Origin: Alphaproteobacteria bacterium
GTDB taxonomy: Bacteria; Pseudomonadota; Alphaproteobacteria; DSM-16000; Inquilinaceae
Direction: 5' to 3'
Length of the DNA: 64,000 nt
Assembly (NCBI GenBank): GCA_028281925.1
Contig: JANQIX010000031.1
Coordinates: 61,868 to 125,867, forward strand
Positions 56,772-64,000 of the stretch are shown here, piece after piece. Below the pieces are notes generated by a model. The model was not told the DNA's origin. It saw only the letters and a program-made list of their open reading frames with translations, and searched no databases. The number at the start of each line of letters is the position of its first letter. Positions within the stretch are counted from its first letter, which is position 1. A program made the translations under genes and the position numbers.

Positions 56772-57301
56772 TCGATCCCATGTCGTCCCTCTCCCCTGCC
56801 ATCAGCCTCTCTTCGGCCTCCGAGCGGCGCTTTGGGCGCCTGTTCAGGGGGACACGAGACCGATCCGCGGATCATGGGCGCCCACCGCAAAACGATGCCT
56901 CCGCCGGCCCGCCGATCATCATGGTCGTCGACGACGAAGCGCCGATACGCGACACGGTGAGCTTGGCCCTTTCCAGCCGCGGCTATCAGGTTCTGCGCGC
57001 TGAGGACGGTGAACAGGCACTATCGCTGATGGCCAACATGCCCGGCGGCGTCCAAGTGCTGATCACGGACGTCGTCATGCCGAGGCTGGATGGACCGGGC
57101 CTGGCGGCGGCGGTGGCAAGCCGCCATCCGGACACGCGGGTCATCTTCATGTCCGGCTATGAGAACCGCGTACCGGCCAATCGGCGTCGGCTGCCGGCCG
57201 ACCAGGTCTGCCTGTTCAAGCCGTTCTCTCTGGTCGTCCTGGAAAGGGCGCTGAACGACGCCCTGGGGCCTGACACGGACGATCCCCAAGACATCGAATA
57301 A
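56768..57301 (+). CDS. Single-domain response regulator (CheY-like receiver)
   Basis: This 177-residue protein has a receiver domain at about 50-170: acidic pair Asp55/Asp56 (MVVDDEAP), phosphorylated Asp101 (LITDVVMPRLDG), Ser/Thr switch (FMSGYE) and Lys (LFKPFS). The receiver resembles those of CckA-type hybrid kinases (TDVVMP, FMSGY). The first 48 residues are disordered and Ser/Arg-rich. There is no output domain, so it probably acts by protein binding or in a phosphorelay. Its partner kinase is not in this stretch. Confidence 0.88.
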   Translation: MIDPMSSLSPAISLSSASERRFGRLFRGTRDRSADHGRPPQNDASAGPPIIMVVDDEAPIRDTVSLALSSRGYQVLRAEDGEQALSLMANMPGGVQVLITDVVMPRLDGPGLAAAVASRHPDTRVIFMSGYENRVPANRRRLPADQVCLFKPFSLVVLERALNDALGPDTDDPQDIE

Positions 57302-57538
57302 TCCGCCAAGACAAGCTTTGTACACGGCTGCGATCGTTGCTGATCTAAGCATTGGTAACGGTCGCTTAATCCGGCTTTCCATAACATAATCAAGATCATA
57401 GCAAATGTTCTGTGATGTCGGCCGGCGGATGAATTAAGTCGGATCTGAGATGTTGGCGGACAGCGCGGATCATTACATGTGGAACGTTGCCAGTGTGAAC
57501 TGGGCTGTTGCCGCACCTCTAAAGAGTAGGACTGGGCC

Positions 57539-57709
57539 ATGTTTATGATGACGAAGCGACCGAAGGACCTCGGCCTGGGCCACAGGATGACCTCAGAAAG
57601 CTTGACGCGGATGAGCGATCGCGATCTTCGCGACCTGGGCTTGAGCCGTTACGACGTCTCCAACACATTGGATCACGCGCCGGTCGAGGTTCCGAACGAC
57701 CGGACTTGA
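57539..57709 (+). CDS. DUF1127 (YjiS-like) small protein
   Basis: This 56-residue protein has the conserved element L.RMSDRDLRDLGLSRYDV at about 22-40, the hallmark of DUF1127, preceded by a basic N-terminus and followed by an acidic tail. In alphaproteobacteria such small Arg-rich proteins bind RNA and influence phosphate or motility gene expression. A good terminator lies 123 bases beyond. Upstream the 237-bp gap since the response regulator shows no gene. Confidence 0.8.
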   Translation: MFMMTKRPKDLGLGHRMTSESLTRMSDRDLRDLGLSRYDVSNTLDHAPVEVPNDRT

Positions 57710-57831
57710 GCCGCGGTGGCGGTCGGACGGTCGCCGCGGCCGGGGCTTGCGGCGACCGCCTTCGACGGAACGGTCAATTGGGCCTGTGAGCGACCGCTGG
57801 CGCCCACCTTGCGGAGCAGCCAAACGCTGAA

Positions 57832-57862
57832 GGTGGCATTGCGCCGCCTTTCTTCTTTTTTT
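57832..57862 (+). terminator. Rho-independent terminator of the DUF1127 transcript
   Basis: A 6-bp stem GGTGGC/GCCGCC (one G-T pair), 5-base loop ATTGC, followed by TTTCTTCTTTTTTT. It lies 123 bases after the stop at 57709. A GCCGCGG/CCGCGGC hairpin immediately after the stop (57710-57740) adds further structure. The rest of the gap to 58021 shows no gene. Confidence 0.78.
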
Positions 57863-58021
57863 GGGGATTGAGCGTTAGGCCAGCTGAAATGCGGGACCTC
57901 CTCGCCTTTCGGTGCGCACGGGCATGAGCGCTGGCGACCGTTGGCGCAATGACGCTCCCCATGGATGACAACTGCGCAGACCGGACTGGTGCCCGGCGAT
58001 GACGAGCCGGTGGCGTTCGCG

Positions 58022-58600
58022 TCAGCCGCCGCGTTGGGCGGTCAGGTCGACGGTTACCCGCACCTCGAAGGCGACCGGGTCCGCGCTCGCCCATTGACCG
58101 ATCCCGACATTGTAGTCGGTCCGCAGTATCTCCAGTTCGCCTGACACCTTGGCGGTGTCGCCGTCGATCACCAGCGAGAACGGCAGCACGACCTGATGCG
58201 TCATGTCGCGGATGGTGAGTTCGGCCGCGGCTTCGTAATCCGTTCCGCCGAGATGGGTGAACCCTGTCGTCACGAAGCGCGCTTGCGGATGGGCCCCCAC
58301 GTCGAACCACTCCGACCCCGGAAGCAGGTCGTTGCGCTGCGAGGCGCCGGCATCGGCGCTTTCCGTGGCGATCGTGACCACGACGCTGCTGTTCTCGAGG
58401 TCGGTCGGATCGAAGGCGATCTCAGCCTCCCAAACGCCGAAATGGCCCGTGAACTCGTCACCGCCCTGCAGGCCGATGAAGCCCAGGCGGCTTTCATCGT
58501 AGTTCACCGTCCAGGTGTCGGCGGCATGGGCTGCGGTCGTGCCTGCGACGATAGCCGCAATTGCGGCCGCGGCACAGCCTGCCCGGATACGCTGGTTCAT
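58022..58600 (-). CDS. YceI-family periplasmic lipid-binding protein (copy 1)
   Basis: This 192-residue protein has a signal peptide (1-27, ending AAHA) and the YceI lipocalin-like beta-barrel: W.VNYDESRLGF, EF.GHFG.WEAEIAFDP, then V...SADAG...RND.L.GSEWFDV and the LTIRDMTHQVVLPF and LEILRTDYNVGIGQWA blocks. Family members bind polyprenyl lipids such as isoprenoid quinones. It is the last gene of a YceI-b561-YceI operon; its ATG overlaps the preceding stop. Confidence 0.92.
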   Translation of the reverse strand: MNQRIRAGCAAAAIAAIVAGTTAAHAADTWTVNYDESRLGFIGLQGGDEFTGHFGVWEAEIAFDPTDLENSSVVVTIATESADAGASQRNDLLPGSEWFDVGAHPQARFVTTGFTHLGGTDYEAAAELTIRDMTHQVVLPFSLVIDGDTAKVSGELEILRTDYNVGIGQWASADPVAFEVRVTVDLTAQRGG

Positions 58601-59175
58601 CACTGGCCCCCAGTATTGCGATGCCCAGCCGCCATCGGCAGCATCCTGCGCAGAACGTCGTCTTTCAGAACGAAGTGGTGCTTCAGCGCGGCGGCGACAT
58701 GCACGGCCAAGAGCGCCAGAAGAACCCAGCCGAGCACCTCGTGGACCTCGGCCATCGTTTCTTCTACCGCCTGATCGGGCGTGATCAGCTTCGGCAGCGG
58801 AAACCATCCAAAGATGTCTGTCGGAAAGGTCGAGGCCGATGCCAGCAACCAACCGCTGAGCGGGATGGCGAGCATCAGGACATAGAGCCCGACATGGGCC
58901 GCATGGGCGAGCCCGCGTTCATAAGGCTTGAGGGTCTCCGGCAGCCGCGGCACGGGGTTGGCCAGCCGCCATCCCAGCCGAAGCACCACCAGCGTCAGGA
59001 TCACTATGCCGATGGACTTGTGCCACTGATAGAGTGCCACCTTGGTCATGATGTCGTCGTCGAACCCTCGTGTCATCACCAGGCCCAGGACGATCATCAC
59101 GCCGATCAGCGTGGCAATCAGCCAGTGAAGGGCGACGGCGACCCACCCGTAGGCGTTCGCGCTGTTGCGCACCAT
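58600..59175 (-). CDS. Cytochrome b561-family membrane protein
   Basis: This 191-residue protein has four membrane helices and the heme-b histidines: ALHWLIA near residue 16, QWHKSIG, AHAAHVGLYV and EVHEVLGWVLLALLAVHVAAALKHH. It transfers electrons from quinol or to periplasmic acceptors. It sits between two YceI genes; YceI proteins next to cytochrome b561 are a recurring pairing. MVRNSANAYGW marks the start at 59175; an upstream frame to 59223 is not needed. Confidence 0.93.
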   Translation of the reverse strand: MVRNSANAYGWVAVALHWLIATLIGVMIVLGLVMTRGFDDDIMTKVALYQWHKSIGIVILTLVVLRLGWRLANPVPRLPETLKPYERGLAHAAHVGLYVLMLAIPLSGWLLASASTFPTDIFGWFPLPKLITPDQAVEETMAEVHEVLGWVLLALLAVHVAAALKHHFVLKDDVLRRMLPMAAGHRNTGGQ

Positions 59176-59228
59176 CGGGGTTGCCTCCTTATCACGTGGC
59201 AGCGCGCCGTCGCCCCGAAGCACCGGGG

Positions 59229-59810
59229 TTAGGAGCCGCCGGCGTTGAGCTCCGTCTCGATCTGGATGTGGACTTCGTCGCCGATGGCCGGCGAGCCGTA
59301 CGCCAGGCCGAACGCCGTACGGTCGATCGAGCCTGTGGCGGTGAAGCCGGCCACGGTCACACCTTCTCGGAACGGATGCGGCCCCATGCCGTTCAAGATG
59401 ACATCGAGTGTGACCTCTTGCGTCGTGCCCAGGATCGTCAGGTCGCCGGTCACCTGGGCGGTGTCGTCGCCCGTCATCTCGACGCTGGTGCTCTCGAAGG
59501 TCATGGTCGGGTGGGTCTCAACGTCGAAGAAATCGGCGTTGCGCAGGTGCTCGTCGCGCGCCGCCCATCCCGTATCGATGCTGGCGGTGTCGATCGTGAC
59601 CGTCACACTGCCGTCTTCCGGCGCGTCGGGGTCGAACACAGCGCTGCCCTCGAAGTCTAGGAACTCGCCATGCACGTCGGAAAAGCCGAAATGGTCGATG
59701 GAGAAGAGAATGTGGGTGTGGGAGGGATCGAAGGCGAACTCCTCCGCGGCAACCGCGGTTGCACCGATGAGCGCGGCACCGACGGCCGCCGAAGCAAGAA
59801 CCTTGCGCAT
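59229..59810 (-). CDS. YceI-family periplasmic protein (copy 2)
   Basis: This 193-residue protein has a signal peptide (1-22) and YceI features: FAFDPSHTHILFSIDHFGFSDVHG, then VTIDTASIDTG, DEHLRNADFFDVETHPTMTF and FTATGSIDRTAFGLAYG. It is clearly related to the downstream copy but only distantly, so the two likely bind different lipids. It is the first gene of the operon and is divergent from the ATP synthase genes. The start is supported by the signal peptide. Confidence 0.93.
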   Translation of the reverse strand: MRKVLASAAVGAALIGATAVAAEEFAFDPSHTHILFSIDHFGFSDVHGEFLDFEGSAVFDPDAPEDGSVTVTIDTASIDTGWAARDEHLRNADFFDVETHPTMTFESTSVEMTGDDTAQVTGDLTILGTTQEVTLDVILNGMGPHPFREGVTVAGFTATGSIDRTAFGLAYGSPAIGDEVHIQIETELNAGGS

Positions 59811-60094
59811 GACCAAGTCTCCCTGTTGAGCCGATGACCGTCGCCGAAGCCGACACGCGGTCTGCGGTGGTCGCAGGCAACAGCGGTCGGCGACTTCGCT
59901 TAAGATGGCGGTGCCCATCGTTGACGCTAGAGCGCAGGCGGCGAACATCTTGTCCCCATCACGGAAACAATCCGCTGGCATGCGCCGTGGCGGCGATGCG
60001 GCAGACGGCGCACGCGAACCCGCGGGAGTTGGCCGGGGACCGATGGTTGCGCCACCCGACGGGCTGTGATAGACCACGCGCGGTCGCTCGCAGG

Positions 60095-60116
60095 CGCCGA
60101 ATTCCCGGCGTTTTTT
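60095..60116 (+). terminator. Short intrinsic terminator or attenuator before atpH
   Basis: A 5-bp GC stem CGCCG/CGGCG with a 6-base loop is followed directly by six T, 89 bases before atpH. No plus-strand gene ends upstream, so it may attenuate the atp leader transcript. The stem is short, making the call uncertain. The rest of the 394-bp divergent gap shows no gene. Confidence 0.45.
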
Positions 60117-60204
60117 CGCTTTGCGGCCCAACGCTAGGTCGAAGGTCCCACGCCGGATACGGCGCCTCGGGCTGGCAAGAAGAACCGAAATCTCGGGGAA
60201 CATC

Positions 60205-60765
60205 GTGGCAGCGCAATCCACAGCATCCGCCGGTCTGGCGTCGCGCTATGCGACAGCCCTGTTCGATTTGGCGGATGAAGCGAAGGCGTTGGATGCGGTC
60301 GCTGACGATTTGAAGGCCCTGAAGGCCATGCTCTCGGACAGCGCCGATCTGCAGCGCCTGGTGAACAGCCCGCTCTTGGGCCGAGACGACCAATCGCGCG
60401 CCATCGACGCCGTTCTGGAGAAGGCCGGCGTCAGCGACCTGACCCGACGGTTTGTCGGCGTGGTCACGGCCAACCGGCGCCTTTTCGCCTTGGGCGCGAT
60501 GATCACCGCCTTTCTTGAAGAACTGGCGCGCCGCCGCGGCGAAGTCACGGCGGCCGTGCGCGTTGCCCATGCGCTGAGCGATGCCCAGATGGATGCGCTG
60601 ACCGACCAGTTGAAACGGGCGGTCGGTGCGAAGGTGACGGTCGATCTGCAAGTGGACCCGTCGCTCTTGGGCGGGATGGTCGTCAAGGTCGGCTCGCGCC
60701 TCGTGGACTCGTCGTTAAGAAGCAAGCTTGACAGGTTACAACTCGCGATGAAGGGGATCGCCTGA
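60205..60765 (+). CDS. atpH: ATP synthase F1 subunit delta
   Basis: This 186-residue protein, also the OSCP homologue, links F1 to the peripheral stalk. The N-terminal six-helix domain (about 10-110) starts [14 protein letters not shown], and the C-terminal part has [30 protein letters not shown], both diagnostic. A GTG start follows GGGGAACATC. It overlaps atpA by one base (TGATG). As in other alphaproteobacteria, the operon lacks atpB/E/F, which must lie elsewhere. Confidence 0.96.
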   Translation: MAAQSTASAGLASRYATALFDLADEAKALDAVADDLKALKAMLSDSADLQRLVNSPLLGRDDQSRAIDAVLEKAGVSDLTRRFVGVVTANRRLFALGAMITAFLEELARRRGEVTAAVRVAHALSDAQMDALTDQLKRAVGAKVTVDLQVDPSLLGGMVVKVGSRLVDSSLRSKLDRLQLAMKGIA

Positions 60766-62300
60766 TGGAAATTCGTGCCGCCGAGATTTCCGCGATCATC
60801 AAGGAACAGATCGCTGGTTTCGGCACGGAAGCGAACGTCGCGGAAGTCGGCCAGGTGCTGTCCGTCGGGGACGGCGTGGCCCGTGTCCATGGTCTGGACA
60901 ATGTCGAAGCCGGTGAGATGGTGGAGTTTCCAGGCGGCATCAAAGGGATGGCGCTGAACCTGGAAGTCGACAATGTCGGCATCGTCATCTTCGGTGAAGA
61001 CCGCGACATCAAGGAAGGCGATCTGGTCAAGCGCACCGGCGCCATCGTGGACGTCCCGGTGGGCAAAGGGCTCTTGGGCCGGGTCGTCGATGCGCTGGGC
61101 AACCCGATCGACGGCGGCGACCCGATCCAGGCGGATGAGCGCAAGCGGGCTGAGATCAAGGCGCCGGGCATCATCCCGCGCCGGTCGGTGCATGAGCCGA
61201 TGCAGACCGGCCTCAAGGCCATCGACGCACTCACCCCCATCGGCCGCGGCCAGCGTGAGCTGATCATCGGTGACCGCCAGACGGGCAAGACGGCCGTCGC
61301 GATCGACACCATCATCAACCAGCGCGAAGTCAACAAGGACGCCGACGACAGCAAGAAGCTCTTCTGCATCTATTGCGCCGTCGGCCAGAAGCGCTCAACG
61401 GTCGCCCAGATCGTCAAGACGCTGCGCGACTACGGCGCGCTGGACTACACGGTCGTCGTCGCCGCAACGGCGTCCGAGCCGGCACCGCTGCAGTTCCTCG
61501 CCCCCTACACGGCCTGTTCCATAGGCGAGTATTTCCGCGACAACGGCATGCATGCTGTCGTCATCTATGACGACCTTTCGAAGCAGGCCGTTGCCTATCG
61601 CCAGATGTCGCTGCTGCTGCGCCGGCCGCCGGGCCGCGAGGCCTTTCCGGGCGACGTCTTCTATCTGCACAGTCGGTTGTTGGAGCGTGCGGCGAAGCTG
61701 AACGAAGACCACGGCTCGGGCTCGCTGACGGCGCTGCCGGTGGTGGAAACCCAGGCGGGCGATGTTTCCGCCTATATTCCGACCAACGTCATCTCGATCA
61801 CGGACGGGCAGATCTTCCTGGAAACCAGTCTGTTCTATAAGGGCGTGCGCCCGGCCATCAATGTGGGCATCTCCGTCAGCCGTGTCGGCTCGGCGGCCCA
61901 GATCAAGGCGATGAAACAGGTGGCCGGCACCATCAAGCTGGAGCTGGCGCAGTACCGCGAGATGGAGAGCTTCGCCCAGTTCGCCTCGGATCTCGATGCG
62001 TCCACCCGACGACTGCTGGCACGCGGCGCGCGCTTGACCGAGCTGTTGAAGCAGGGGCAGTACGAGCCGAAGCCGGTGGAGGAACAGGTGGCCGCCATCT
62101 TTGCCGGTGTTCGCGGGTTCCTGGACGATCTGCCGGTCGACCAGGTGTCGAAATTCGAGCAGGCCTACCTGGAGGATCTGCGCAGCCGCGGCAAAGAGAT
62201 CCTGCAGTCCATCCGGACCGACAAGCAGATCACGGCCGAGACGGAAGAGCGGCTGAAGACTTTCTTGCAGAACTTCGCGAAGGTCTTCGTGCCTGCGTGA
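60765..62300 (+). CDS. atpA: ATP synthase F1 subunit alpha
   Basis: This 511-residue regulatory subunit of the F1 hexamer has the N-terminal barrel (about 1-95), nucleotide-binding domain with Walker [12 protein letters not shown] (about 169-176) and Walker B region [16 protein letters not shown], the [19 protein letters not shown] stretch, the arginine-finger segment [15 protein letters not shown], and the C-terminal helical domain. Length and motifs are normal. Confidence 0.98.
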   Translation: MEIRAAEISAIIKEQIAGFGTEANVAEVGQVLSVGDGVARVHGLDNVEAGEMVEFPGGIKGMALNLEVDNVGIVIFGEDRDIKEGDLVKRTGAIVDVPVGKGLLGRVVDALGNPIDGGDPIQADERKRAEIKAPGIIPRRSVHEPMQTGLKAIDALTPIGRGQRELIIGDRQTGKTAVAIDTIINQREVNKDADDSKKLFCIYCAVGQKRSTVAQIVKTLRDYGALDYTVVVAATASEPAPLQFLAPYTACSIGEYFRDNGMHAVVIYDDLSKQAVAYRQMSLLLRRPPGREAFPGDVFYLHSRLLERAAKLNEDHGSGSLTALPVVETQAGDVSAYIPTNVISITDGQIFLETSLFYKGVRPAINVGISVSRVGSAAQIKAMKQVAGTIKLELAQYREMESFAQFASDLDASTRRLLARGARLTELLKQGQYEPKPVEEQVAAIFAGVRGFLDDLPVDQVSKFEQAYLEDLRSRGKEILQSIRTDKQITAETEERLKTFLQNFAKVFVPA

Positions 62301-62363
62301 CAACAAGGGCGGCGCCGCGGTGACGTGGCGCCGGTTCGGCCGCTCGGTCGCTAGGGTTAGGGC

Positions 62364-63245
62364 ATGCCAAGCCTCAAGGATCTCCGTAATCGCATCTCCA
62401 GCGTCAAGTCGACGCAGAAGATCACGTCGGCCATGAAGATGGTCGCGGCCTCGCGGCTGCGCCGCGCGCAAGAGCAGGCTGAGATGAGCCGGCCCTTCGC
62501 CAGCCGCATGGAACGGATGCTCGGCAGCCTCGCCGGCAAGGCGGCGGCGACCGGTCAGGGCCCGCGACTGATGGTCGGCACCGGGCAGGACGAGGTGCAC
62601 CTGCTGGTCGTGATCACTTCGGACCGCGGGTTGTGCGGTGGTTTCAACGGCTCAATCACGCGCGAGGCCCGGCGCAAGATCCGCGAGCTGCATCAGCTGG
62701 GCAAGACGGTCAAGCTGCTGATCGTCGGTCGCAAGGGGCGCGACAACCTGCGGCGCGACTACGGCAGCCTGATTACCGATGCCATCACCGACGTCGGCGG
62801 CCATGTGGACTTTCACCTTGCCGACAGGATCAGCGGCCGCCTCTTGGCGGCGTTCGATGCCGGCGATTTCGACGTCTGCACCGTTATCTACAACCGCTTC
62901 AAGTCTGCCATCAGCCAAGTGGTGACGACGCAGCAGTTGATCCCGCTATCCATGCCGGAGGAAGCAGAGGAAGCCGCCGGCGGCAGCAAGGCGGTGTACG
63001 ACTTCGAGCCGGATGAAGAGGCGATCCTGCGGGCGCTGCTGCCGCGCAACTTGGCCATCCAGGTCTTCAAGGCTCTGCTGGAATCGTCGGCCAGCGAGCA
63101 GGGTGCGCGCATGACCGCCATGGACAATGCGACACGCAACGCTGGCGAGATGATCGGCAACCTGACCTTGCAGTACAACCGCACCAGGCAGGCGGCGATC
63201 ACGAAGGAGCTGATCGAGATCATATCCGGCGCCGAGGCCCTCTAG
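62364..63245 (+). CDS. atpG: ATP synthase F1 subunit gamma
   Basis: This 293-residue rotor subunit has an N-terminal coil starting [36 protein letters not shown] and a C-terminal coil ending [41 protein letters not shown], which form the central shaft. The middle Rossmann-like domain is conserved ([11 protein letters not shown]). Separated from atpA by 63 bases. Confidence 0.98.
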   Translation: MPSLKDLRNRISSVKSTQKITSAMKMVAASRLRRAQEQAEMSRPFASRMERMLGSLAGKAAATGQGPRLMVGTGQDEVHLLVVITSDRGLCGGFNGSITREARRKIRELHQLGKTVKLLIVGRKGRDNLRRDYGSLITDAITDVGGHVDFHLADRISGRLLAAFDAGDFDVCTVIYNRFKSAISQVVTTQQLIPLSMPEEAEEAAGGSKAVYDFEPDEEAILRALLPRNLAIQVFKALLESSASEQGARMTAMDNATRNAGEMIGNLTLQYNRTRQAAITKELIEIISGAEAL

Positions 63246-63287
63246 CAGGCAAGGGCACGGGGGCCGACGAGGGACAACCAGGCTTAG

Positions 63288-64000
<713 letters not shown>

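Overview
This 64-kb window is GC-rich, gene-dense chromosomal DNA from an alphaproteobacterium. It is most like the Rhodospirillales, judged from gene content: the atpHAGD order with atpB/E/F elsewhere, glnK-amtB, ccmAB, citryl-CoA-lyase-like and TAXI-TRAP genes, and an alphaproteobacterial-type chemotaxis receptor with a C-terminal sensor. No replication origin, rRNA, tRNA or CRISPR array was found. It looks like core chromosome interrupted by accessory clusters.

Layout. 1-11 kb: the end of a coiled-coil protein, a DUF4345 membrane protein, a soluble chemotaxis receptor, an M20 amidohydrolase, two tandem duplicated single-span envelope proteins, a transglutaminase-like protein, ispH, a lipoprotein, a peroxiredoxin and a large ScsB-type DsbD reductase. 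11-26 kb: YqgE, a class-I amidotransferase, a sterol-desaturase-family protein, a polyamine-type binding protein paired with a hybrid histidine kinase, LolA, FtsK, a DapC-like aminotransferase, glnK-amtB, a UbiH-type hydroxylase and ThpR. 26-30 kb: a decayed aldo/keto reductase, a 30-residue membrane peptide, a small alarmone hydrolase, a structured non-coding stretch ending in a strong terminator, ccmAB and an inverted-repeat element.

30-37.4 kb: a tightly packed seven-gene catabolic operon. It holds a TAXI-TRAP importer, family III CoA-transferase, SMP-30 lactonase, IclR regulator, citryl-CoA-lyase-like enzyme and ComB-like phosphatase. The likely logic is uptake, lactone opening, CoA activation and C-C cleavage of an unidentified hydroxy-acid. 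38.4-42.8 kb: an operon of a membrane protein, a winged-helix regulator, a second cis-prenyltransferase, a membrane-anchored linalool dehydratase/isomerase-fold protein and a DgkA-family lipid kinase. Near-identical 17-bp palindromes lie at the first gene and over the prenyltransferase start codon. This is the strongest candidate for an undescribed system, possibly a regulated isoprenoid-alcohol pathway.

43-47 kb: a Cys-repeat/DUF4189 secreted protein, a Dabb protein, a DUF6429 pseudogene with three in-frame stops, and an AT-rich island with two orphan genes. 47-64 kb: rpmI-rplT-pheS-pheT with a clear promoter, a three-gene ABC exporter, GST, FMN reductase, AI-2E transporter, a receiver-only regulator with a small upstream reading frame, a DUF1127 protein with its terminator, a YceI-cytochrome b561-YceI operon, and the F1 ATP synthase genes atpH, atpA, atpG and atpD (cut by the window end).
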